Shown here: positions 34,517 through 45,326 of the stretch, in pieces
How positions within the stretch are numbered: the stretch's first letter is position 1
How the letters are laid out: the number at the start of each line of letters is the position of its first letter
Origin: Entoloma clypeatum
Taxonomy: Eukaryota > Basidiomycota > Agaricomycetes > Agaricales > Entolomataceae
Direction of reading: 5' to 3'
Length of the DNA stretch: 64,000 nt
Assembly (NCBI GenBank): GCA_963565915.1
Contig: OY751485.1
Location: forward strand, 2,356,001-2,420,000
Notes under the pieces: model-generated
The model's database searches: none
Seen by the model: only the letters and a program-made list of their open reading frames with translations
Told to the model about the DNA's origin: nothing
Made by a program: the position numbers and the translations under genes

Positions 34517-36370
34517 TTGGCTTTCTGGGTAAATTCATCCTCGCGTGCAGGGATTGTCAGGCAGACTTCGTTCAGAATAGACCGACGCATACAATGTAAT
34601 ATAACACTAGTACTACATATTCTGACATAATCAAAACCTACCTCAGTCAGACATCGATAAGGCCATGCCGACGACTGTTTGCCCAAACGGACAAACAGCC
34701 CCGCTCGCAAGTCCCCATCTCTTCCAGGGTCTGTCGCTTTGACCGATCGTTTATCAAGGTCTAGGCCGTCGTTGGTGATGTCACGAAGCCCCATCGTTTC
34801 TTCCCCGGAACCGCTGCACTGTGTGAAACCAGGTGTTACTAGTAATCAGAGGCAAAGATCATACCTACGGTTGTTTCAACCACACCCTAAGCGACCGGGA
34901 TCCCCTCGATGACCAGCAGCGCAGCCCGAACTCATTCTCGGACTCAATCCCCACCGCCCCACAACCTCACTCCTCCCCACGCAAGCGTCTCATCCTGAAG
35001 AAGTCGGGCTGGGCATGCTCAGAACGGACTTGGCAGCGAGAAGCAACGTGGCAACGATCTCTCCGATATCGCACGATGCCTTCACTGCTGCCGAGCCAAC
35101 TCTCATTTTCTTCTTCTTCTCCACCAAGATCTCGCCAATGCTGTGGTCCGAGTCGGTCGAGGGTCCATAATAAATATCGAATCCCTTGGTTCTCGCCGTC
35201 CCAGGGGCACCGGAATTTGGAGAAGTCACGAACGTCCCTCCGTTGCACTAGCCAGTCCCTCAAGCGGCCGGATTGTTGGAGGTAAAGGGGGGACGATAGC
35301 CAGTATCGGGATGGAAAGGAAGGATTTGAAGCAAAAGGCCAAGGATGACAAGAAGAATACGAAGGGTGTTCCTGAGGGGCTTCATCACTGCTGTTGCCGT
35401 CGTCATTATGGCGTGCGTACGCCAACCCCCCTTTCCCTTGAGCGGAACACGACTCTAATTGGGCAAATGATTTCCAGCGAACAGCTCATTGTTATGTTTG
35501 GTCTCGGCGCCCTGAACCGCGTGCTACAGCCAGAAACGACACTGGACAAAATAGAGTTCGTTTTACAACACCCGTTTACCGATAGCCATTTCCACACTAC
35601 CGTGATCGCCTTCAGTGCTCTTGTGTTTTTGTCCTGCTGAGAGTTATTTTAAGCAGTACTCCTTCATTTACCGAATGCCTGAGTCCCTAATCGTTGCTTG
35701 CGTTTTGACCTTTACGTTTCCAATCATCTGCGCCATGGGCGTGTATTCTGACTATCCTTTTTTTGAGAATTCACAGTCCTATCTGGAGGCTGGGACAGAG
35801 AAGGCGTCGAGATTCTGGGTGCCGTGCCCATTGCCACCGGCTCGTCGTTCGTTCAGTTCCCCATTCGCTCCTCGAACTCGACATATTTCCGACGGACCAC
35901 ATCGACTGCAGCAATCCCTCTTCGTGAGGTATCATTTTGATGTGGATTTGTCCCATTTCAGCCTCGGGTGTACATGCTCATCGACCCGCTCCAGCCTTCA
36001 AACCAAGAGCTACAAACGCTCTTCCGTCCAAAGAATGCGTTTTGGACCATCAAATTCAAACAAAAAAAATACTAACCTCATCGTGTCTAGCTCCTGAACC
36101 TCTTAGGATCCCCCAATCGGAGTTCTCCCGCGCCAGTTTCGATTCGCTCGACTGAGATCCTTCTCAACACTCCGATCAACATGGGCACCGGAATATTCGG
36201 TGCCCAGGCAAAACTGTTCGACGCATTTGAGTGCACCGTACATTCTATCATATTCACTTGCGCTGTTACACCCACGTCTGGTGATTTCCTTGCTCCTCCC
36301 GTCACCAGCGAACAACAAGACATTTGTGGAGCTCACATGCTTGTCCCGGCCCCGGCGCCACCATCTGGCT
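34517..36370 (+). other. Unrecognised stretch with coding-like exons, possibly decayed
   Basis: Several plus-strand pieces look like exons but could not be joined into one protein. One is a disordered start RDPLDDQQRSPNSFSDSIP near 34880. Another is a signal-anchor-like RRVFLRGFITAVAVVIMA near 35400, spliced (donor GTGCGTACG, acceptor TTCCAG) to EQLIVMFGLGALNRVLQPE. Two more are EGVEILGAVPIATGSSFVQF near 35805, spliced to PRVYMLIDPLQPSNQELQTL, and SPAPVSIRSTEILLNTPIN near 36150. A minus-strand frame near 35000-35230 is also open. I recognise no family. It may be transposon cargo, a host gene fragment or a pseudogene. Confidence 0.3.
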
Positions 36371-36390
36371 AGAGAACATACATAGCCAAC

Positions 36391-36700
36391 GGTTGATCAT
36401 CACTTGTATGCCCTCAATGCCTTTTAGTCGTAGGTCGCGAGGTTGATTTTTCGATTGGGACCGCCCGCACTCGTCGACCCGCTGATCATCGTTTGTATAC
36501 CCTCAACCTCTTTCAGTCATTGATTATCTTTTGTATACTCTCAACCTCTTTCTGTGGTTGGTCATCGTTTGTGCACTCCAAACTCAAATCGTTGATCATC
36601 GTTTGTACATCCTCAACCTCTTTCAGTCATTGGTCATCGTTTGTCCACTTTCAACCCAATCGTTGATCATCGTTTGTACACCCTCTTTCAGTCCCAACTG
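36391..36700. repeat. Minisatellite, TGATCATCGTTTGTA units
   Basis: About six to seven imperfect copies of a unit containing TGATCATCGTTTGTA and CCTCAACCTCTTTCAGTCA, with a period near 55-60 bp. It ends about 10 bp before a candidate ATG at 36708. Confidence 0.75.
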
Positions 36701-36707
36701 CCACATC

Positions 36708-37860
36708 ATGTCGCGTCAAATCCAACAGTGAGTAATTCTTCCGTTCGGTTGCCGTTTTCGCGATTCATTTCTCTCCCCAAGCGGTATCGTCCTTTGGAGA
36801 GTGCCGTGCCTTTCACGGGCCGACAAGTCTTTGACTTCCGGACGGCTGGGGTGGTTCATTGACACATACAGTGCGCTGCTGAACAAGGTAGGTACCACGG
36901 ACCTTGTATATCAGTGAGTTTTCAATGCTCTTTCGCTTTCGGCGGTTTTTACGGGTGTTGGGACAGCGGGGGGAACCATAGCAATGGCGAAAAACACCAC
37001 ACGGTCAGAGGCTACGACTCCTCGGGCTGGCATTCATTTGCCGCCCATTTCGACGAACCGACGGGTAAACCCGACGTTCTCTTTTTATACAATGTCGATA
37101 CGACCTTGAAGAGGAGGTTCGAGGAGTTTACTGCGGATGAAGGGGGCGCTACGATAATAAGGACCACGTACAAAAGGCGCCACGAGAAGTACCTCCCGAT
37201 AGATAAGATTATACGTGGTGAGTTTGTTTCAAACTTCCCCGTTTTCTGCGTCTGACTGCTCCCACTCATTTCAGTGGAACAGGGTCGAGTTTACTATAGC
37301 CCATGATAAGTATATACACTCCCACCTCCTTTTTCACCCCTTATGGGTCCGAACCCGATAGCTTACTACTACAAAGCCCCCTCGTCAACATATAGTCGTG
37401 AGTCAATAACGTCTGCAGCGTCACTAGGCTCGCTTATCCATCTTTTCAGTTGTGGCTGGAGTCGTGCCACAGGACTATCCAAGCAAGCGCACGGCATTGC
37501 ATGACAGGACTAAAAACCTACCGTTATCATGTATGTTTTCTCGTCCGACTAAAGAGCTGCCGAGCATACTGACATCTATCCTACTATACCGGTGTTCTCC
37601 CAGCCAACGTGCCTAGCAACAATGCCCCACGGTTCCAGTGTTGATACGCCGCTTTCGTCCACGTCCTATGGTTTCTGGTTCACGACGTCTCACGTTAAGC
37701 ATGGCCGACATGTTTGATACTGTGTTTTCTCTCCTCGCCGTTCAGTGTATGTCTTCCCTCAAACCTAGTGTTCACAGTGTGCGCTACTTTGTTCACAGAC
37801 TTCACCCCTTCCCCCCATTACCGTGCAAGGTGCGCGCAGCCGAATCAGGCCCATTTAATT
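36708..37860 (+). pseudogene. Unrecognised multi-exon gene with frame breaks
   Basis: Begins MSRQIQQ followed by a GTGAGT donor at 36728. Later segments read PFTGRQVFDFRTAG (one frame), then RLGWFIDTYSALLNKVGTTD (shifted by one), joined across an intron to GGNHSNGEKHHTVRGYDSSG, WHSFAAHFDEPTGKPDVLFL, RRFEEFTADEGGATIIRTTY and EKYLPIDKIIR. Further exons give AGVVPQDYPSKRTALHDRTK and NVPSNNAPRFQC followed by TGA. The open segments are hydrophilic, well ordered and separated by plausible introns, so this was a real gene. The one-base shift near 36845, another near 37295 and the TGA near 37645 suggest it is now broken. I do not recognise the family. Confidence 0.4.
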
Positions 37861-38040
37861 GAGATGTATGGCTATGCGGCCCACTGCGGGGCTGCCACCT
37901 TCCTCCGTGAATTCTGTAGATATACCTTGTTGTGTACTGTTAGATAATGAACCATGAGTATTTCCCAGAAATAAAAAATAAAAATAAAAAAACACCTCTT
38001 CCTTCGTGGTGTACACTGAGAGTGTCAACCTATAGAATTA

Positions 38041-38255
38041 TTGAGCCTACACAAGCCTATGAAGCTACAGTACTATGGTCCTACCAGGCTTCTATACTAC
38101 ACAATGTTATGGTGCTATGATGTTACATTGCTATTGGGGTTTAGTACTACATTGCTATGCCTGCCAGTGAGGTTACTACACAGTGCTATGTCTGCTATGC
38201 ACGTGAGTGTGTTTGCTATGGTTTGCTATGGCCGTGGGACCACTTTGCTGATGAT
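38041..38255. repeat. Right subterminal repeat array (TGCTATG motifs)
   Basis: At least eight TGCTATG/TGTTATG-like heptamers, the reverse complement of the CATAGCA motif of the left array. It ends where minus-strand Gypsy A integrase sequence begins (after the SGELH codons). Confidence 0.6.
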
Positions 38256-39856
38256 GGAGTTCACCAGAGGGTGTGGAGCATCGGACCTTGGTGCGGAGGC
38301 AGGGGTCACAAGTTTTGCAATACTGACCAATTAAACGTGCCATGTGGGGCCACCAATAAGTGCGTGATACCAACTCTAGAGTCTTCCAGCGTCCTGGGTG
38401 TCCGACCACCTGATTGTCATGGTGTTGCGTGATGATTCATTGGCGGAGCTGTGGGTTGTTGGGCACATAAATGCGATCTCAGAAGTACAGTAAACCCTCC
38501 GACTGTCGCCATTCTGCTTTGCGGACGGATGCAGCTCCGACCGTCGGAAGGGATTTGATGACCTCCACTATGCTATCCTCTAGAAGGCCATCGCAGATGC
38601 CCTGTCGGACCTTCTGGAGGACATTGCGCTCCTCACCTTGAGTGGCTACTCCCCGAGTGGCCCGTATGGCAAACAACTCCAGTCGGAGTAGGACTATGTC
38701 CTTGTTGTCCCGTGAGCCATCTCCATGGTCCGCCCGACGCGACAGTGCGTCGGACTTCCCCATCAACTTGCCCGGTCGATGGTGCATCTTGAAATCAAAA
38801 CGCGCTAGGTATAGAGACCACCACGCTTGTCGCTGATTGAGCTTCTGGGTGGTCATGAAGTATTCGAGGTTTTTGTGTTCAGTCCAAATTTCCACCGTCT
38901 TCTCCGCTCCTTCAAGGAAATGTCGTCATTCCTCCAGCGCGCGGATTACAGCCAGCATCTCCTTGTTGTGAATTTTGTAGTTGCGTTCCACTGGGCTAAG
39001 GCTTTTGGAATAAAATGTGACAGGGTGCCACTTAGCGTCCTCCGATGGTTGGGACAGTACCGCTCCAGTCACAAAGTCAGAGCTATCCGCTTTGACTCAC
39101 CACTCCTTGCTGTGGTCAGGGAGGACAAGTATTGGAGCAGAGGTGATCCTCCGCTTCAGACCTCCGAAGGCCCCCGCTTCCTTGTCGCCCCAGGACCATA
39201 CACAGCCCTTGGTTGTGAGTCGGAACAGAGGACGTGCGATGTCAGAGAACCCTTGGATGAAACGACGATAGAAGTTAGTGAATGTAAGGAAGGACTGCAC
39301 CTCCCGCACGTTAGTCGGAGTCGGCCACTCCGACACTCCGGCTACCTTGACAGGGTCCATTTCCACACGTCCTTTCTCAATAATAAGGCCAAGGTATTCA
39401 ATCTGTGTCTGTTCGAATTCACACTTCTCCAGTTTGAGATACAATCCATGTTGTCAGAGCCGCTCTAATACTATGTGTGTGATCCTCCGATGCTCCAACA
39501 GGTCCGACGTAAAGATGAGAATATCATCAAGATAAACACATATGCCACCTTCAGTAATAAGATCTTGTAGGATATCGTTCATCATAGTCTGAAAGGTTGA
39601 AGGACTATTAGTGAGTCCAAAGAACATTACAAGGGGTTCAAAGAGTCCCTGATTTGTCCGAAAGGCCGCTTTCCATTCATCTCCGGGCTTGATTCGGACA
39701 TTATTGTAGCCCCATCGGATATCAAGCTTGATGAAGTATTGAGCATTCTGGAGTTTGTTGACTAGTTTGGAGATGAGCGGAAGAGGGTACTTGTTTTTGA
39801 TAGTCTTGGAATTGAGCGATCGATAATCCTGAACGAGTCAGAGGGAACCGTCCTTC
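38256..39856 (-). pseudogene. Gypsy (Ty3) family A: RT C-terminal part, RNase H and integrase zinc-binding region
   Basis: Minus-strand continuation of the element whose Gag-protease part lies at 45637-48600; Copia C2 separates them inside the RT codons for KKK/DGSL. Visible blocks: [20 protein letters not shown], catalytic box VYLDDILIF near 39535, LKLEKCEFEQTQIEYLGLII, RNase H region SKSLSPVERNYKIHNKEML and RFDFKMHHRPGKLMGKSDAL, and integrase finger VGHPGRWKTLELVSRTYWWP with CKTCDPCLRTKV. Stops interrupt the frame at, for example, SL*LVQDYR, ERL*QHGLY and EW*VKADS, where Arg codons CGA are expected. The integrase core and 3' LTR are missing. Confidence 0.9.
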
Positions 39857-40166
39857 TGTTGAAACTTTTCCCATCACGTAGATTAGATTAGATTAGATTA
39901 CATCACGTGACCTTTACATATCTTCATTACATACTTGTTTGGTTGGTACAAACAGTAGTACGGTATATAAGACCAGGAAACTGTCAATATCAACAAGTTG
40001 TCTCTTGACTCTTAACCAGCTCCATCGCTCTCACCAGCCTCAACCGCTCTCACTAGCCTTACCCCCTCCAAACCATGTAAGTGACCATAGCGGTATCGTA
40101 GAGTACTTCCACTGTAGCTATGTTGCTCAGTACATCTGTGGCTAGCGCCCAGGTGGAACTTCAACA
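39857..40166 (+). repeat. C2 5' LTR (310 bp)
   Basis: TGTTGAAAC...CTTCAACA with an ATTAG array, the TCACGTGA palindrome and TATATAAG at about 39964. It matches the 3' LTR base for base on visual comparison. Confidence 0.97.
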
Positions 40167-40181
40167 GGTTATGGGCCCCGG
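40167..40181 (+). other. C2 primer binding site, internal initiator-Met tRNA type
   Basis: GGTTATGGGCCCCGG abuts the LTR. The first 12 bases equal the primer site of Drosophila copia, which pairs with the anticodon arm of initiator tRNA-Met. Confidence 0.75.
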
Positions 40182-40530
40182 ATAGCAGAGGGACCTGGGA
40201 AACGCTGGCAACAGCGAGTACCTGCCCACTCTACCCTGGTTGGCAAAGAACCGATCGAAAGATCTAGGTTCTGAGTCATACTTCTTCACACATGAACCTG
40301 GGAAACGTCATTACGACAAGTACCTGTCATGAGGCGTCCCTAAGGGGATTGACACAGTACACTCCATGTGGAAATGTTGATCGCACCTTATACGTTTCTG
40401 ACATATAAAGGGTTTTCCCATGACCGCTATTCCTGAAGGGAATATGTCACAAGGAATCATTCAATTGTTTTCTCGAATCATATTCATAAAACACATCACT
40501 GATTGAGAACCCTTTTTAGATTCATTCACA

Positions 40531-43500
40531 ATGTCTACCTCTCGCTCCGCCATGGACACCATCACCGCCTTTGACGGCATCGACTACCAAAGCTGGGCCG
40601 AGAAAATGAAGTCCTACCTCCTTCATCAAGGAGTCTGGCGCATCGTCTCCGGCGACATCACTCGTCCTGTGATCGCCGACTTCACCACTACGGTCTCCAC
40701 TCCCGGTCCCACCGCCGCCGCTCCCCCTGTACTGACTACCACGGTCGACCAGCCCGGCTTCCGTAAGGAGGAAAAAGCCTGGATCAGGGACGACGACGTA
40801 GCTCTCGGGGCGATACGCCTGAAGGTCTCTGAGGCGATCAGACGCCACATCAAGGATAGCACCTCGGCACTTGACGCATGGAACGAGCTAAAAGATAACT
40901 ACTCCAAGGTATCCCCGGCCGTCATCTTCGGCGACTTCAAGGCCGCCGCCACCTACAAGCTCTCTGGGCGCGACCCCGTGCCTGAGATTGAACGCCTGGG
41001 GTCTCTTTTCGCCCGGCTTGCCGATTCGAAGTTTGTCGTTCCCGATCTGATGCAGGCAATGATCCTGGCCAATGCAATTCCCGACGCCTGGTCGTCACTC
41101 TCCACCGCCCTTTTCCAGGTCTATGACGCCGACGATTTCACCTACAAGGCCGTCGCCGATAGCATCATCTCGGAATACAGGCGCAAGTATTCGGTCGGGT
41201 CTACTCGTACGTCCAATGAGCAGGCCCGGAAAATCTCCGGGACAAAGCGCAAGGGGCAGGACCCCAAATGGGAAAGGCAGCAAAAGCTGAGTACCTCGCA
41301 GAACGATGCTGACGAGCAGCCTAACTCGTCTGACCCAAGTACCGCTTCTGAGAAGAAGAAGGGAAAGGGACGTTGGCGCAATCAGAAGAAAAGCGCCAAC
41401 ACTGCGGACAACGCGTCCGAACATGTGGAGGAAACGGTTGAGTTTGTTGCTCCCGCCATCCACTTCCCTCCTCTTCCGGCACCATCCTTCACCACCGTCA
41501 CTGGCCGCGGGAAAACGTTAAGTACCGCCCAGCCCGATTCCGCAAAAATGCAGTCGCTCCTGCAACGGATGAACCCGCCTCCTTCCCAGTACACCGGACT
41601 TCCATCTGGAAAGCCGTCCGTGTGGAAAAAGAATGACCATGTTCGCAAACTCGCGCGCGGCATTGGTGCTCGCCCCTCAGGGTCGAACCTTCGTATCTTG
41701 GATACCATCATCCCTGACATCGACGAAAGGCCGGCTAAACAGCGTCGCGTAGCCCCGTCGATAGAAGAATCGCTGAAGATGATGGATATCGACCAGGAAC
41801 GGATGGGGCCGGAGCAATTTGAAGATGGGCTCATTGAACTTGACGGTTCGTCATCTTCCTCTCCTGAATCTGACCAATTAAGGAAAGCTAATAACACCTC
41901 CTTACAGACGTGTAAAATATTAGCTAGTACTAGTGCAGAATGTATGGATCACATTGACAACGATCTATATAAAAAATATACAAAGCACTTTGCGTCATGC
42001 ACACACTGTAAGGAGAAAGAACGCGCACAATGGATCTTAGACTCCGGTGCCTCGTTACACTTTACCCATGAGTTCAAGGACTTCGCGTACTACAGGCCTC
42101 TCAAGGCTAAGCGATTTGTCCAAACAGCTGAAAAGGGAAAGAAACTGGAAATTCTCGGAGTTGGGGCCGTTCCAGTACGGCATACCCTAAATGGGGAAGT
42201 AAAAACCCACCTTCTCCGACCTGTATTCTACATTCCGGACATGGACACACGCCTATTGTCCCTAGGTGTCTTCCTTAATCACGGATACAAAGTAGACGGA
42301 ATGCGTGGAGAAATCAACATCTCCAAAGGACAGAACAAAATACAGTTCTCACCTCACATTCCCGGACAAACCATTTATTGGTTAGACACTGAAATACGCC
42401 TTGACCAGATCCATGCGATCTCTAGCGAAATCACTGTCGAAACCTGGCACAAACGCCTTGGCCACCCAAATGACCAAGCGCTCAATAAGATTCCCACCAG
42501 TACCAAAGGAGTACCCAAAACGCTAGTACGTGAGAAATCACAGGAAAGCTGCACGGGGTGTCTAAAAGGGAAAATGCCGAATCAATCTTATCCTAACTCA
42601 ATGACAAGGGCTGTCAAACCCTTTGATTTGATCCATTCGGATTTGAAGCAGATATCCACGGCATCGTACCATAAGTACAAATATTTCCTTACCTTTTTGG
42701 ACAATTTTTCATCCCATGTCTGGGTCGTCTTGCTTAGGAAGAAGTCAGGTGCCATCACGGCGCTGAAACAATTCCTTGCGATGATCCAGAATCAATTTGC
42801 CGCTACCCCTAAGAAGTGGCGGGTTGATGGAGGTGGAGAATTTGACGAATACAAGGATGTACTTGCCGATCATGGAATTCTGATCGATGTCACGCTCCCA
42901 TATCAGCACCAACAGAATGGTAGAGCAGAAAGGATCAATCGAACACTATGGGAAAAATCTCAGGCATTACACTTCGATGCATGCTTACCGCCCATGTGGT
43001 GGGAATTCTGTTTGGAACACACAGCATTTCTCTACAACAGAACCCCCATGCAGCGTCTTGAATGGAAAACCCCTTACTTCAGGGTGACCAATGAGATCCC
43101 CGACATGTCTAGTGTCAGAGTATTCGGATGTCAGGCATATGTATATATCCCAAAGGAGAAACGTAGGAACTCCCTGGAATCAAGATCCCGATTGATGATT
43201 TATCTCGGATCGAAACCAGGGGTCAAAGGATACCGCTTCATGGATCCTGAGACCAACACGATTTTCATGGGCGGGAAAGCTATCTTTGATGAAAGCAAGT
43301 ACCCTAGATGCCACATTGACCCGTTGCCAGAAAACCACCCAGAAATGGAAAACCCAGAGCCGGCTGATGAGTTTGAGGATCTCATTCCTGGCAGCAACGA
43401 TGACGATAGTCACAACGAAACACCTCATATCCCAGTTCCCATTGAACAGGATCAACCTGAATCAGACAACGAACTGCCTGCCAGTGAGCCTGATGACGAA

Positions 43501-45252
43501 CCGCGAGTACCCACTCCACAACCCGAGCAAGTACCAGATCGACCGATCAGGGAACGACGAGTTCGGAAGATGCCAGGAAGCATCTATGGGGAAGACACTC
43601 CAGCATCTGATCTTGAAAAATTAGATCGAAGACGGAGATTGGGCGGTCAAACGGCATGGATGAATGACCTCCTGATGGAGGCAATGTCAGTCCAAGTCGG
43701 CATCGTTGAAATGTCCCATAAAGACATATACCCTCTTCCAAATAAAGAAGACTGGTATGCGGCTGAACATAAAGAGCTAGATATGCTCAAACGCCGCGGG
43801 GTGATCACGGAGCTAGTACCCCTGCCTGCAGGGAGGAAAGCTCTAAGGAACAAATGGGTTTACAATGAAAAGTCCGATGGGCGTCTGAAAGCGCGCCTCG
43901 TCGCAAAAGGCTTCTCACAGGTAGAAGGGATCGACTTTGATCAGATCTTCTCACCAGTCGTAAGATATGAAACCGTCCGACTAATACTGGCATTGACAGC
44001 CCTTGAAGGGTGGTTCATGACTCTATTGGACGTCTCATCAGCCTTCCTCTATGGAACGCTCCGTGAAGTCATCTATATGCGACAGCCTGAGGGCTACGTA
44101 GTAAAGGGGAAAGAACACCTCGTGTACCGACTATACAAAGCTCTATATGGACTTAAGCAGGCCGCATTAGCCTGGTGGAGAGAACTTGATTCCTCCATGA
44201 AAAAGCTCGGCTTTGTCCGGCTTCACTCCGATGCGGGAGTTTTCATTCACAAAAGTACCAATGGGGAAATTGTAATTGCCGTCATCTATGTTGACGACTC
44301 TGCTTTTCTCGGCACAAACCGGGAATATACGCTAGAAAAGAAGAAGGCCTTCATGACAACATGGGAATGTAGGGACCTAGGTCACCTAGTGCCCGATGGG
44401 GAACCAAAGGAATTTCTCTCAATCCAAATAAGGCAACGTGGGAAGAGGATCTTCATTGATCAAGTACCTTACCTTGAGAAAATTCTGGCACGCATGGGGA
44501 TGAGCGAATCTAATGCCACCCATACCCCACTCCCTACGGGCTACAAACCCATGGCGTCCGAAGATGAACCCAATGCGGAACTCCGATCTAAGTACCAATC
44601 CGTCATCGGATCACTCCTATATCTGATGATTGGAACGAGGCCTGACATCTGCTTTGCTGTAATCAAAATGTCCCAATTTTCCGCAAATCCCACCAAACGC
44701 CATTTAGAGGTGGCTAGGGATATTTGCAGATATTTGAAGGCAACGAAAAATTACGCGATCATGTACGATGGGGACTCAGGGAAAGGGATCTATGCATTCA
44801 CAGACTCCGACTGGGCGTCAGATGAAAACACGAGGAGGTCTACCACCGGCTTCTTCATATCACTGGCGTCTGGAGCGATAACATGGGTATCATCGGCGCA
44901 AAAAACCATCGCCCTCTCTTCTACAGAAGCAGAGTATATGGCGCTATCAGATTGCAGTCGCGCAGCAACATGGCTGAGAAGCATGCTTGCCGAACTTGGA
45001 ATGCAGATCGGATCAGTACCGATCTACGGAGATAACAACGGCTCCGTCTTTATCGCATCCAACCCTGTGACTGAGAAGCGATCCAAGCACATTGACGTGC
45101 GATTCCACTTCGTCAGAGAAAAAGTCTCCGAAGGAATTATTACGGTCGAATTCATCGAAGGAGTGAATAACCCTGCAGACCTTTTGACTAAAAATCTGGG
45201 GAAAATCCTCTTTTCCAAGTTTATCCCGTACTTCGGACTGATAAAGAACTAG
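40531..45252 (+). CDS. C2 Copia Gag-Pol polyprotein (1573 aa)
   Basis: One uninterrupted frame. The Gag region (about 1-300) starts MSTSRSAMDTITAFDGIDYQ and is followed by a basic linker; no classical CCHC knuckle is visible, though CTHCKEKE precedes the protease. Protease site DSGAS has its aspartate at 504. The integrase zinc site uses H640, H645, C674 and C677; core acidic residues are probably D704, D766 and E800 in NGRAERINRTL, giving D-x33-E, slightly tighter than the usual spacing. The RT box YVDD is at 1253-1256. The RNase H region includes FTDSDWASDENTRRSTTGFF and SSTEAEYMALSDCSRAA. It ends FIPYFGLIKN. Gag and Pol share one frame, so Gag must be released by cleavage or another route. 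Confidence 0.97.
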   Translation: MSTSRSAMDTITAFDGIDYQSWAEKMKSYLLHQGVWRIVSGDITRPVIADFTTTVSTPGPTAAAPPVLTTTVDQPGFRKEEKAWIRDDDVALGAIRLKVSEAIRRHIKDSTSALDAWNELKDNYSKVSPAVIFGDFKAAATYKLSGRDPVPEIERLGSLFARLADSKFVVPDLMQAMILANAIPDAWSSLSTALFQVYDADDFTYKAVADSIISEYRRKYSVGSTRTSNEQARKISGTKRKGQDPKWERQQKLSTSQNDADEQPNSSDPSTASEKKKGKGRWRNQKKSANTADNASEHVEETVEFVAPAIHFPPLPAPSFTTVTGRGKTLSTAQPDSAKMQSLLQRMNPPPSQYTGLPSGKPSVWKKNDHVRKLARGIGARPSGSNLRILDTIIPDIDERPAKQRRVAPSIEESLKMMDIDQERMGPEQFEDGLIELDGSSSSSPESDQLRKANNTSLQTCKILASTSAECMDHIDNDLYKKYTKHFASCTHCKEKERAQWILDSGASLHFTHEFKDFAYYRPLKAKRFVQTAEKGKKLEILGVGAVPVRHTLNGEVKTHLLRPVFYIPDMDTRLLSLGVFLNHGYKVDGMRGEINISKGQNKIQFSPHIPGQTIYWLDTEIRLDQIHAISSEITVETWHKRLGHPNDQALNKIPTSTKGVPKTLVREKSQESCTGCLKGKMPNQSYPNSMTRAVKPFDLIHSDLKQISTASYHKYKYFLTFLDNFSSHVWVVLLRKKSGAITALKQFLAMIQNQFAATPKKWRVDGGGEFDEYKDVLADHGILIDVTLPYQHQQNGRAERINRTLWEKSQALHFDACLPPMWWEFCLEHTAFLYNRTPMQRLEWKTPYFRVTNEIPDMSSVRVFGCQAYVYIPKEKRRNSLESRSRLMIYLGSKPGVKGYRFMDPETNTIFMGGKAIFDESKYPRCHIDPLPENHPEMENPEPADEFEDLIPGSNDDDSHNETPHIPVPIEQDQPESDNELPASEPDDEPRVPTPQPEQVPDRPIRERRVRKMPGSIYGEDTPASDLEKLDRRRRLGGQTAWMNDLLMEAMSVQVGIVEMSHKDIYPLPNKEDWYAAEHKELDMLKRRGVITELVPLPAGRKALRNKWVYNEKSDGRLKARLVAKGFSQVEGIDFDQIFSPVVRYETVRLILALTALEGWFMTLLDVSSAFLYGTLREVIYMRQPEGYVVKGKEHLVYRLYKALYGLKQAALAWWRELDSSMKKLGFVRLHSDAGVFIHKSTNGEIVIAVIYVDDSAFLGTNREYTLEKKKAFMTTWECRDLGHLVPDGEPKEFLSIQIRQRGKRIFIDQVPYLEKILARMGMSESNATHTPLPTGYKPMASEDEPNAELRSKYQSVIGSLLYLMIGTRPDICFAVIKMSQFSANPTKRHLEVARDICRYLKATKNYAIMYDGDSGKGIYAFTDSDWASDENTRRSTTGFFISLASGAITWVSSAQKTIALSSTEAEYMALSDCSRAATWLRSMLAELGMQIGSVPIYGDNNGSVFIASNPVTEKRSKHIDVRFHFVREKVSEGIITVEFIEGVNNPADLLTKNLGKILFSKFIPYFGLIKN

Positions 45253-45326
45253 GCGAAACAAGAGTACCTATATATATGTGGGAAAAAGTAAGATGTATTT
45301 AGAAGTATGTACTAAATATGGGGGGG

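Larger units (their letters stand above)
27641..38255. mobile_element. Plavaka-type (CACTA/CMC-like) DNA transposon region, boundaries provisional
   Basis: The core is an intact Plavaka-like transposase gene (31328-34516) with a divergent DUF6532-type gene on its left. Both outer edges carry dense short repeats in opposite orientation: CATAGCA on the left (27641-28030) and TGCTATG on the right (38041-38255), as expected for subterminal repeats. Matching terminal inverted repeats or a target duplication could not be identified. The left flank is Gypsy B and the right flank Gypsy A, so this may not be one simple insertion. The extent is therefore only a proposal. Confidence 0.45.

Noticed and set aside
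27641..38255. Matching terminal inverted repeats at the two repeat arrays
   Set aside because: The outermost 30-40 bases of each side were compared in both orientations and do not match; only the short internal motif is inverted.
40531..45252. Possible frameshift or stop between Gag and Pol in C2/C3
   Set aside because: Reading is continuous in one frame in both copies; no shift signal is needed.
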